This document shows, piece by piece, positions 23,029 through 30,668 of a stretch of DNA of 38,032 nucleotides; position 1 is the first letter of the stretch, and the number at the start of each line of letters is the position of its first letter. Position numbers and translations under genes: made by a program. Below the pieces are notes generated by a model that was not told the origin of the DNA, made no database searches, and worked only from the letters and a program-made list of their open reading frames with translations. Origin of the DNA: Ramlibacter sp. (lineage in GTDB: Bacteria > Pseudomonadota > Gammaproteobacteria > Burkholderiales > Burkholderiaceae_C); NCBI RefSeq assembly GCF_029866045.1, contig NZ_JARXAB010000122.1:1-38032 (forward strand), in the 5' to 3' direction.

Positions 23029-23136
23029 CTCGTCAGTATATTTATTTTGACCACTGTACGAGGATGGCTTGCCGCGCAAGTCCACGGCCTAGTGAGCACT
23101 CCCGCCTGAAGCCACTACGGGTCACCGCGAGAGCGG

Positions 23137-24111
23137 TCAGTCGATCTTCGCCCCGCTCAGTTCAACCGACCGCTTCCATCGCTGCAAGTCCTGGCGCAGA
23201 TACTCGGGGAAATTCGCGTAGCCCATACCCACGATCTCGGTGCCGTCGGACTGCACCCGCTCCCGGAACGCCGGATCTGCCAGGATCTTTTGAACCTCCT
23301 GGTCAATTCGACGACCCAACTCCGGCGGGAACTTGGCCGGGGCGATGATGCCGAACCAGGACACCACCTCGAAACCCGGGACGGTCTCGCCCACGGTGGG
23401 GACAGTGGGCAGGGCGTTGTTACGCTTAGGGCCGGTCACCGCAAGGGCACGGATCTTGCCGCCCTTGACCACGCTCACCGCGGTGGAAAGGGTCGGGAAT
23501 CCGAACAGCGCCGAACCGCCCATGACCGAGGTGATGATTTCTGGCGCCCCGCGATAAGGGACGTGCACCGCGTCCACGCCGGCCATTTGCTTGAACATTT
23601 CTGCACACAGGTGGGCGCCACTGCCATTGCCGCCCGATGCGTAGTTGTACTTGCCTGGCTCCGCCTTCAGGGCCCGAATCAGATCAGCCACCGTCCGCAA
23701 AGGCGAATCGGCCTGCACCACCAGCGCATGCGGGAGCGCGTAAGTCAGATTGACGGGGGTGAAGTCATTGACCGGGTCGTAGGGGACCTTGCGGTAAAGC
23801 GCAGGGTTGATCGACAAGCTGCTGGTACCCAAGCCAATGGTGTAGCCGTCACCCGCGGACTTGGCGATTGCCTCCAGGCCGATATTGCCGCCTGCGCCGC
23901 CTTTATTGTCGATGACCACGGGCTGACCCAGCACCTGCGTGAGGCGCTCGCTCAGGCCCCGTGCCATCACATCAGGCGCGCTGCCGGGGATGAAGGGCAC
24001 GATGAATTTGATCGGCCGGTTGGGCCAGGCCTGGGCTTGTGCCTGGGCACCCGGCACCACAGTGGCGCCCAACAGGGCAGCTCCGGAGGCGATGAAATCG
24101 CGTCTGATCAT
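23137..24111 (-). CDS. Bug/TctC-family periplasmic solute receptor 3
   Basis: This is a 324-aa Bug receptor. The N-terminal IRRDFIASGAALLGATV is a Tat-like signal with cleavage near AQAQA. WPNRPIKFIVPFIPG, VVIDNKGGAGG and SAGDGYTIGLG follow, then YASGGNGSGAH and the terminal QRWKRSVELSGAKID. ATG 24111 with GGAGACAAT in front is a firm start. It lies 35 bases downstream of the sulfatase gene on the same strand, so the two are probably co-transcribed. Its ligand may be an organic acid taken up for the same pathway. Its last 90 bases are repeated in decayed form at 21283-21373. Confidence 0.93.
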   Translation of the reverse strand: MIRRDFIASGAALLGATVVPGAQAQAQAWPNRPIKFIVPFIPGSAPDVMARGLSERLTQVLGQPVVIDNKGGAGGNIGLEAIAKSAGDGYTIGLGTSSLSINPALYRKVPYDPVNDFTPVNLTYALPHALVVQADSPLRTVADLIRALKAEPGKYNYASGGNGSGAHLCAEMFKQMAGVDAVHVPYRGAPEIITSVMGGSALFGFPTLSTAVSVVKGGKIRALAVTGPKRNNALPTVPTVGETVPGFEVVSWFGIIAPAKFPPELGRRIDQEVQKILADPAFRERVQSDGTEIVGMGYANFPEYLRQDLQRWKRSVELSGAKID

Positions 24112-24146
24112 ATTGTCTCCTTGGTTATCGCGAGGGTCTTGAAAAT

Positions 24147-25598
24147 TCAGTCGAGGGTCGCTTCGGTGCCGGGCGCAGGTGTAAAGCCCAGATCGCCACG
24201 CGCCAGGGCCACCTCACGCCCGCCATGCGCAGCAAGCAGGGCCTGCTGGCGCGCCTTGGCGCGGTCGTCCACCTCGTCGGGGTCGAGCAGGGCCCGCAAG
24301 GCCCGCTCGCAATCGGCAAGTGCCTCTCGGTGCAGCGGGTCAGCGGCGAGGTCGTTCAGTTCCTCAGGGTCTGTGATCAGGTCAAAGAGCTGAGGCGGGT
24401 TCCCAACAAAGTGGCAATACTTGAACCGCCCGTGCCGCAGCATGGTGGCGCCACTGGTGGAGCCGATGGCGTGGTATTCACACAGTACCGGCCGGGTGGG
24501 AGCGGCGCCATTTGCCAGGTCAATCAGCGACTGCCCGCTAGCCTTTGGCAGCGCGGGCGCACCGGCCGCTTGCAAGATCGTGGCAGCGCAGTCCACATGG
24601 CTCACGGGCTCTCCCGTCACATGCCCTGCACGAACACCGGGGCCTACGACGATCATGGGCACACCGGCGGACTCCTCGTACATCGTCGACTTTCCCCACA
24701 AGCCCCGCGCCCCGAGGTTGTCACCGTGGTCGCTGGTGTAGATCACCAAGGTATCGCCCGTCATGCCAGAAGCATCCAAAGCGGCGAGCACCCGGCCCAT
24801 TTCCTCATCCATGAAGGAGACCAGCCCGCTGTAGCCGGCGACAGCCCGCTTCACGTCAGCGGGGCTGTGAAAGTGGGTGTCGTAGTCCACAACACGCCCG
24901 TATTCATCGGTGAAGGGGTGATGGGGTCGGACCTCTTTGCCATAGAGCTTTGGCATCGGCAGGTCCATCGCCGCGTAATAGTTGAACCACAAGGTGGGCG
25001 CCGTCAGCGGGAAGTGCGGCGCAACCATCGACACGAACAAGACCCAGGGCTTGTCGCTGGGTTGTTTGCCTCGTTCGCCTAGCCAGTTGCAAGCGGCGTC
25101 GCCAATGCTTCGGTCGTATTGCGTGTAGGTGGACTCGCCTGGCCCGGCCAGCTTGGCCATCTTGTCGCCGCCCTTGCGCACCGGAATGTCGGTGCGGACC
25201 AGCCCTTTGATGTCACCGGTGCCGTCGATGACGTGCATGGGCAGGATCTCCTCGGACAAGCCATGGTCGTCACCCGGGAGGCCCCTGAAATGAAGCTTGC
25301 CGATCGACACCGCCTCATGGCCGGCCTGGCGCAGCACATGGTGCCAACTCGGAACGCTGCCGTCGTAGGCGTCTGCGTTGTCCCAAAACCCGATTTCATG
25401 AACATAGCGCCCGGTGGCAAAGGCTGCACGCGCCGGTACGCAGATCGGGCTACAGGTATACGCCTGGGTGAAACGGGTGCCGCGCTTGGCGAGGCGGTCC
25501 AGGTTGGGCGTCTTCACGAAAGGATGCCCGGCACACCCCAGAAACTTGGGGTTGTGCTCGTCGGACATTAGCACCAGAACATTGAGAGGCCGGGGCAT
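24147..25598 (-). CDS. Sulfatase (formylglycine-dependent type)
   Basis: This protein of about 483 aa belongs to the alkaline-phosphatase superfamily sulfatases. The metal-binding start is LVLMSDEHNPKFLG. The signature CSPICVPARAAFATGRYVHE contains C-V-P-A-R, whose Cys would be oxidised to formylglycine by a separate enzyme not seen here. TSDHGDNLGARGLWGKSTMYEE holds the later metal ligands. The YDGSVPSWHHVLRQAGH segment is like that of choline-sulfatase-type enzymes. No signal peptide is seen, so it probably acts in the cytosol. Starts at 25628, 25604 and 25598 are all possible; I favour 25598 because CAGG lies at normal spacing. It leads an operon with Bug 3 and is divergent from a LysR gene. 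The sulfate ester is unknown. Confidence 0.9.
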   Translation of the reverse strand: MPRPLNVLVLMSDEHNPKFLGCAGHPFVKTPNLDRLAKRGTRFTQAYTCSPICVPARAAFATGRYVHEIGFWDNADAYDGSVPSWHHVLRQAGHEAVSIGKLHFRGLPGDDHGLSEEILPMHVIDGTGDIKGLVRTDIPVRKGGDKMAKLAGPGESTYTQYDRSIGDAACNWLGERGKQPSDKPWVLFVSMVAPHFPLTAPTLWFNYYAAMDLPMPKLYGKEVRPHHPFTDEYGRVVDYDTHFHSPADVKRAVAGYSGLVSFMDEEMGRVLAALDASGMTGDTLVIYTSDHGDNLGARGLWGKSTMYEESAGVPMIVVGPGVRAGHVTGEPVSHVDCAATILQAAGAPALPKASGQSLIDLANGAAPTRPVLCEYHAIGSTSGATMLRHGRFKYCHFVGNPPQLFDLITDPEELNDLAADPLHREALADCERALRALLDPDEVDDRAKARQQALLAAHGGREVALARGDLGFTPAPGTEATLD

Positions 25599-25658
25599 GT
25601 GCATACCTGAGGATTGACTCCCACCCATTGTTGGCAGGCAAAATGGATAAGAGAATGG

Positions 25659-25683
25659 GGAATAGAAATAAATCAGCTATTCC
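25659..25683. promoter_or_regulatory. LysR-type inverted repeat in divergent promoter
   Basis: GGAATAG (25659-25665) and CTATTCC (25677-25683) are perfect 7-base arms with an 11-base spacer. This is the T-N11-A type geometry of LysR binding sites. The site lies between the divergent sulfatase and LysR genes and 20 bases before the LysR start, the place for autorepression and activation of the other arm. AATAAATCAG also occurs twice (25667-25676 and 25691-25700), the second just before the start. Confidence 0.6.
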
Positions 25684-25702
25684 CTGGAGGAATAAATCAG
25701 TG

Positions 25703-26614
25703 ATGACCCTGGACGTGCTCAAGCTTTTTCTGGCGGTGGCCAATACAGGCAGCTTTTCAAGAGCGGCGCAGGTCTCGGACATTTCGCAGTCGGCCATCAG
25801 CAAGCGCATCCTTCACCTCGAGTTGCACCTGGGCCATCGCCTCTTCCAGCGGCATGGCCGGGGCGCCACCTTGACGGAGGCAGGCAAGCTTTTGGTCCAC
25901 CATGCAGAAACCCTGCTGCGAGATGCCGACCAGCTCCCGCAGGTCATTGGCGATGAACTCTCGCAGCCGCAAGGCACCGTCCGCATGGCGCTGCAGGCAT
26001 CGATTTCATGGCCCCTGCTCCAGCACCTGTACCCGGCGATTACCAAGCACCATCCGCTGATCAATCTACAGATCACCGAGGCCCCCACACGCCAGATCGT
26101 CGACCTCATTCAAGACGGCCGGGCCGACCTGGCCGTGCTGTCCGACTGGGGGCACGACGTACTGCCCCAGACGGAGCCCCTGTTCACCTCACGCCTGCTG
26201 CTGGTGGGGCCAGGCCAGGACGACTGCCTGGGGCGCAGAAGTGTCTCGTTTGAAAAGCTCTCCACCCTCCCCCTCATCGTGTCCCCCATGCCCAACGGCG
26301 CACGCATCCTGCTTGAAGCGGCGGCCAAGGAACGCGGCCTCAACCTGAACGTTGCGATGGAAGTTCACTCGGTCCACCTGATCAAGAAAATGGTGGCAGC
26401 TGGCTGGGGCTACACCGTCTCTTTGCGCGAGTCTTTGCAGGAAGACCTCACGCCGGGGCAACTGTCTGCGCGTCCGATCGTCGACCCCGCCATGTCGCAG
26501 AACTTCTACCTGTCGGTGGTCAACCAGCGCAAGGGATCCGGCGCTGCCGATGTCGTTGCCCAATTGATCCGCGATTGGTCTGCTGCCACCCGACGGTACC
26601 GAGCCAAGCCTTGA
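25703..26614 (+). CDS. LysR-family transcriptional regulator
   Basis: This 303-aa regulator has an N-terminal winged helix (LDVLKLFLAVANTGSFSRAA, SQSAISKRILHLE, LFQRHGRGATLTEAG), a linker helix and a type 2 periplasmic-binding fold for the effector. The start is ATG 25703, or GTG 25700, which is better spaced from GGAGG at 25686-25690. The longer frame from 25628 would cover the operator and was not used. It is divergent from the sulfatase-Bug operon and is followed 33 bases later by the galactonate-dehydratase-like gene. It could control both. The palindrome at 25659-25683 is the likely site. Confidence 0.92.
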   Translation: MTLDVLKLFLAVANTGSFSRAAQVSDISQSAISKRILHLELHLGHRLFQRHGRGATLTEAGKLLVHHAETLLRDADQLPQVIGDELSQPQGTVRMALQASISWPLLQHLYPAITKHHPLINLQITEAPTRQIVDLIQDGRADLAVLSDWGHDVLPQTEPLFTSRLLLVGPGQDDCLGRRSVSFEKLSTLPLIVSPMPNGARILLEAAAKERGLNLNVAMEVHSVHLIKKMVAAGWGYTVSLRESLQEDLTPGQLSARPIVDPAMSQNFYLSVVNQRKGSGAADVVAQLIRDWSAATRRYRAKP

Positions 26615-26647
26615 AGAAACCCAACCACACCAAGCACTGACCCACCC

Positions 26648-27796
26648 ATGAAAATCACCCAACTCACCACCTACCGCGTAGCGCCGCGCTGGATGTTCCT
26701 CAAAATAGAAACCGACGAGGGAATCACTGGCTGGGGCGAGCCCGTGCTCGAAGGCCATGTCCGCACCGTGGAGGCGGCCGTCCACGAACTGAGTGACTAC
26801 CTGGTCGGGCAAGACCCATGCCGCATCAACGACCTGTGGCAGGTGATGTACCGAGGCAGGTTCTACCGCGGCGGCGGAGTCCAGATGTCTGCCATAGCCG
26901 GCGTCGACCAGGCCCTTTGGGACATCCTGGGCAAATCTATGGGCAAACCCGTGTACGAGCTTCTAGGCGGACGCTTGCGGGACCGAATGAAGACCTATTG
27001 CTGGGTGGGCGGTGACCGCCCCGCTGAAATTGTTGAAGGCATCCACAAGGCACGCGCCATGGGCTTCGACACGGTCAAGATGAATGGCACCGAAGAATTT
27101 GCGATGGTCGACACGCATGCGGCTGTCGACCGCGCACTCGAAAAGTTCGCGCTGATCCGCTCGACCTTTGGCAACACCATCGACTTCGGCATTGATTTTC
27201 ATGGGCGCGTGTCCATGCCCATGGCCAAGGTGCTGCTGCGCGAACTCGAGCCGCTACGGCCTTTGTTCGTGGAGGAGCCGGTCCTGGCCGAACAATGCGA
27301 GTACTACAAGCCGCTGGCTGAGGCCACCTCTATCCCCCTGGCGGCTGGCGAGCGCATGTTTTCGCGCTTCGAGTTCAAGCGCGTGTTTGAGGCCGGTGGC
27401 ATTGCGATCCTGCAGCCCGACGTCTCACACGCCGGCGGCATCACCGAATGCGTGCGCATTGCCGCCATGGCCGAGGCCTACGACGTGGCCCTGGCACCGC
27501 ACTGCCCGCTGGGCCCCATCGCCCTGGCCGCCTGCCTGCAGGTCGACATGGTGTCGCAAAACGCGGTGTTCCAGGAGCAAAGCATGGGCATCCACTACAA
27601 CCAGGGCGCTGATCTTCTGGACTACGTCCTCAACCCGGAGGATTTCCGCGTGCAGGACGGCTTTGTCGCCGCCAACACGCGGCCGGGCCTGGGCGTGCTG
27701 GTTAACGAAGAACGTGTGCAAGCTGCCAGCCGCAATGCGCCGGACTGGCGCAACCCGGTGTGGAGACACCGGGACGGCAGCGTGGCGGAGTGGTGA
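26648..27796 (+). CDS. dgoD: Enolase-superfamily acid-sugar dehydratase, D-galactonate dehydratase-like
   Basis: This 382-aa protein has the same length as E. coli DgoD and looks close to it. The capping domain is about residues 1-115 and the barrel follows. The key residues are in place: Asp and His in GIDFHGRVS, Glu in [10 protein letters not shown], Glu in [13 protein letters not shown], Asp in [12 protein letters not shown] and His in [15 protein letters not shown]. The reaction would be loss of water from galactonate to 2-dehydro-3-deoxygalactonate, with Mg2+. The start is ATG 26648, without a strong Shine-Dalgarno. It lies right after the LysR gene. No DgoK/DgoA kinase or aldolase is next to it. 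A DapA-family aldolase 8 kb away could be a partner (inference). A related acid sugar is possible as substrate. Confidence 0.88.
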   Translation: MKITQLTTYRVAPRWMFLKIETDEGITGWGEPVLEGHVRTVEAAVHELSDYLVGQDPCRINDLWQVMYRGRFYRGGGVQMSAIAGVDQALWDILGKSMGKPVYELLGGRLRDRMKTYCWVGGDRPAEIVEGIHKARAMGFDTVKMNGTEEFAMVDTHAAVDRALEKFALIRSTFGNTIDFGIDFHGRVSMPMAKVLLRELEPLRPLFVEEPVLAEQCEYYKPLAEATSIPLAAGERMFSRFEFKRVFEAGGIAILQPDVSHAGGITECVRIAAMAEAYDVALAPHCPLGPIALAACLQVDMVSQNAVFQEQSMGIHYNQGADLLDYVLNPEDFRVQDGFVAANTRPGLGVLVNEERVQAASRNAPDWRNPVWRHRDGSVAEW

Positions 27797-27804
27797 GTAA
27801 AGGC

Positions 27805-27839
27805 CCAGCGAGTGCGCTCGAGAGCTCAGGACTCGCTGG
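27805..27839. terminator. Hairpin between convergent genes, possible terminator
   Basis: CCAGCGAGT (27805-27813) and ACTCGCTGG (27831-27839) pair perfectly over nine bases around a 17-base loop. The hairpin lies between the dehydratase gene (ends 27796, plus) and the flavoprotein gene (stop at 27826, minus), and overlaps the last codons of the latter. There is no T run, so it may be a Rho-dependent or bidirectional barrier rather than a classic terminator. Confidence 0.45.
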
Positions 27840-29553
27840 CCGCGATGTGCTCGATCGCCCGGTACGCAAACACCAGCCCCGGCCCCAGCGTGGCCCCGCC
27901 CCCGGGGTAGTAGCCACGAAACACGGAGGCCATGTCGTTGCCGCAGGCGTACAAGCCGGGGATGGCAGCGCCGCTGCCGTCCAGCACCTGCGCGTCGGCG
28001 CTGGCCTGGATGCCCATGGCAGTGCCCAAACTCGCCGGGTAGATGCGCAGCGCAAAGAAGGGGCCGTGCTGGATCGGCGCCAGGTTCGGGTTCGGGCTGG
28101 CCACTGAGGGGTCACCGAACTGCCAGTTGTAGGGGTCCTCGCCTTTGGCGTAGTCCAGGTCAACGCCGGTGCGGCAAAACTCGTTGTGGCGCGCCACGGT
28201 GCGTTCGAGGGCCTGGGGCTCGATGCCAATGCGTTCAGCCAATTCGGCGATGGTGCGGCCGGAGACGATGTAGCCATTGCGCAGGTGACGGCGCAGCGAG
28301 GGCTGGAAGGGGCGGATCATGCCCAGCCCGCGGCGCCAGAGGAAGCGGCGGTCGCACACTTGATAAAAGCGGCTGTCTGCGTCGACCCCGCGATCGAACA
28401 TGCCAGCGACTATGTGGTGGTACGAGTTCGACTCGTTGACGAAGCGATTGCCCCGGGCGTCGACCGCAATCATCCCTGGCCGGCCTCGGTCAAGGTAGCC
28501 GTAGAGAACGGTGCGCGCGGTGCCATCGGGCTGATGGAGCTTGGAAGTCGGTGTCCATAAGCAGGGTCCGCACATGGCGTTGTCGGCCACTGCGCCCAGG
28601 CGCCTTGCCTGCACCATGGCGTCGCCCACATTGCCTTGAAACGACACGGTCTGGTCATGCGGGAATTTCGGGGCCAGTTCCTTGAGCAGATCGGGGTTGC
28701 GTGGGAAGCCTCCGGTAGCCAGCACCACGCCGCGCCGCGCCCGCACACGCAGCAGGCGGCCGTTACGGCGAATCACAGCGCCCTGCACGCCCTGTTTGGC
28801 ATCGCCAATCAGTTCGACCATCGGCGAGTCCAGCCAGAAGGCAATCTTGCGCCTCCGAAAACTGAGCAGCATGGACGCAATGAGCGCATTGCCCGCGCCG
28901 ACATCGGTCCCGCGGCTGTAACGAAGCCGGTCGAAGGCATAGCGCACCAGCGTGCGCAAGGTACCTGCAAAGTTACCCCAGGAAGCGAAGGGATTGAGAA
29001 ACTCGTCGACCCGGCGCTTGTCGACATACAAGCCACCCAGGAGCATCAGTTGCGCGATGGGCGGACGCACGAGTTCGAAGTCCGCGCCGAGACGTCGCCC
29101 GTCAAAGCGAACAGGCTCGAGCGAGCGACCAATGGCCATCCCTCCAGGCAGGGAGGCCTCGTAGTCGCCCATGGTGGTCATTAGCTTGAGGCGGACCTCG
29201 GTGTCCTGCTGTATGGCTGCAGCAGCCGCCGGGGCGCTTTGCAGGTAGGCCGCAGCGATGTCTTCACGGAAATGCTCGCCGAGCATGCTACGCAGGTAAC
29301 GGGCGGCCTCTTCGGGAGAATCCTGGACACCGGCACTGCGTGCCTCGTCCGAGCAGGGAATCCAGAGCACGCCGCCCGAGCTGGCCGTCGTGCCGCCCAA
29401 GTGCGAGGACTTCTCGCACAGCAGCACGTCGAGTGATTTCTTCGAGGCAAAAAGAGCCGCGGCCATGCCCGCGCAGCCGCTACCCAGCACGATCAGGTCA
29501 CGCTCTTCGTCCCACGGCTCTTCGCCATGCCGCTCTTCGCTGTTGCCAAGCAT
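27826..29553 (-). CDS. FAD-dependent KstD/fumarate reductase-like flavoprotein 1
   Basis: This 575-aa protein has an N-terminal FAD-binding motif (DLIVLGSGCAGMAAALFASK) and the following EKSSHLGGTTASSGGVLWIP. GVVLATGGFPRNPDLL is the central dinucleotide segment. The C-terminal YACGNDMASVFRGYYPGGGATLGPGLVFAYRA is typical of 3-ketosteroid delta1-dehydrogenase-like flavoproteins. RFVNESNSYHHIV resembles the KstD segment that carries a catalytic Tyr. Such enzymes remove hydrogen next to a ketone, or reduce an enoate. The start is ATG 29553, preceded directly by GTG. It is the third gene of an operon with Bug 4 and a paralogue. The true substrate need not be a steroid. Confidence 0.9.
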   Translation of the reverse strand: MLGNSEERHGEEPWDEERDLIVLGSGCAGMAAALFASKKSLDVLLCEKSSHLGGTTASSGGVLWIPCSDEARSAGVQDSPEEAARYLRSMLGEHFREDIAAAYLQSAPAAAAAIQQDTEVRLKLMTTMGDYEASLPGGMAIGRSLEPVRFDGRRLGADFELVRPPIAQLMLLGGLYVDKRRVDEFLNPFASWGNFAGTLRTLVRYAFDRLRYSRGTDVGAGNALIASMLLSFRRRKIAFWLDSPMVELIGDAKQGVQGAVIRRNGRLLRVRARRGVVLATGGFPRNPDLLKELAPKFPHDQTVSFQGNVGDAMVQARRLGAVADNAMCGPCLWTPTSKLHQPDGTARTVLYGYLDRGRPGMIAVDARGNRFVNESNSYHHIVAGMFDRGVDADSRFYQVCDRRFLWRRGLGMIRPFQPSLRRHLRNGYIVSGRTIAELAERIGIEPQALERTVARHNEFCRTGVDLDYAKGEDPYNWQFGDPSVASPNPNLAPIQHGPFFALRIYPASLGTAMGIQASADAQVLDGSGAAIPGLYACGNDMASVFRGYYPGGGATLGPGLVFAYRAIEHIAASES

Positions 29554-29598
29554 CACCGTCCCAGAAAACTCACGCTGCGCGCCTCGGGGTGGCCCCGC

Positions 29599-30591
29599 TC
29601 ACTCCGGCATGAGGTTGAGGGTGTTGAACAGACGCTGCCAGACACGCGCCTCTTCCTGGTACTCGCGTGCAAATTCAGCAGGCGAGGAGCGCAGCACGGT
29701 GCCGGTGACCCGGGTTTCCAGCTGCTTCTTGAATTCGGCATCGGACAGCACGGTCAGAACATCACGGCCGATACGGTCAACGATGGGAGTCGGCAGGCCC
29801 TTGGGGCCGAAGAAGCCAGCCCACGAGGTCGGGATGAAGCCGGTGTAGCCACCGACCTCGCGCAGCGAGGGCACATTGGGCAGGTTCGGGTAGCGCTCGG
29901 CGTTGATCACCGCCAGGGCGACCAGTTCTCCGGAGTCGAGCTGGCCCTTGATCGAGCCCGGGGTGTTGACCATCAGCTGCGTGTCGTTGCGCATCAGCGC
30001 CAGGTTCATCGCCGGCACGCTGCCGTAGTCGATCTCGGAGTACTTCACATTGACGGTCTGGTTCACCAGCGCCATCGCCAGGTTGAAGATGGAGGTACGA
30101 CCCGTGCCAGACAAGAACAGCGGGTTGGCCTCGCTGAGGGTGGCCACTTCTTTGAGCGTCTTGGCCCTCTGCGCCGTCTTGGCGTTGGTAGCGATGACCA
30201 ACTGGTAGTTGATGACGCGGTAGATCGGCACCAGGTCAGTCACCGGGTCAAAGCGCAGGTTCTTGGTCGTGTACTTGGGCAGCAGGCTGCTCAGCGTGCC
30301 CAGGATCAGGGTGTGGTTGTCGGTCGCCCGCGCCACATATTCGGTGGCAATCACCATATTGGCGCCCGGACGGTTTTCGACGATCACCGGCTGCCTCCAC
30401 AAAGCCTCCAGATGCGGCGCCATGGAACGCGCCACGGTGTCGCCGGCCGAGCCAGCGGCCAGGCCGATCACGATCTTGACCGGGCGGGTGGGCCACTCCT
30501 GCGCCCAGGCGCTGGCGGGCAGGCAGCAAACCGCTGCGGCAGCAAACAGGCCGCGCGTGAGGGTGCGGCGAAGGTTGAACAGGTGGGTCAT
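29599..30591 (-). CDS. Bug/TctC-family periplasmic solute receptor 4
   Basis: This is a 330-aa Bug receptor with a signal peptide (RGLFAAAAVCCLPASAWA-Q). It then shows WPTRPVKIVIGLAAGSAGD, VIVENRPGANM and the family core. The first loop is Ala/Gly-rich (GLAAGSAGD), unlike the PFAPGG form of the others. The residue after NRPGAN also differs, so the ligand probably differs. ATG 30591 with AGGAGACACACC in front is the start. It sits between two paralogous flavoprotein genes in the same orientation (77 and 45 bases apart), so it likely serves the pathway of those enzymes. Confidence 0.93.
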   Translation of the reverse strand: MTHLFNLRRTLTRGLFAAAAVCCLPASAWAQEWPTRPVKIVIGLAAGSAGDTVARSMAPHLEALWRQPVIVENRPGANMVIATEYVARATDNHTLILGTLSSLLPKYTTKNLRFDPVTDLVPIYRVINYQLVIATNAKTAQRAKTLKEVATLSEANPLFLSGTGRTSIFNLAMALVNQTVNVKYSEIDYGSVPAMNLALMRNDTQLMVNTPGSIKGQLDSGELVALAVINAERYPNLPNVPSLREVGGYTGFIPTSWAGFFGPKGLPTPIVDRIGRDVLTVLSDAEFKKQLETRVTGTVLRSSPAEFAREYQEEARVWQRLFNTLNLMPE

Positions 30592-30668
30592 GGTGTGTCT
30601 CCTCGTACGGGTGGATGGGTTGGCGGCAGTTGTCTGCTTCTATGAAACTTCGTTGAATCGTGTGCGCG

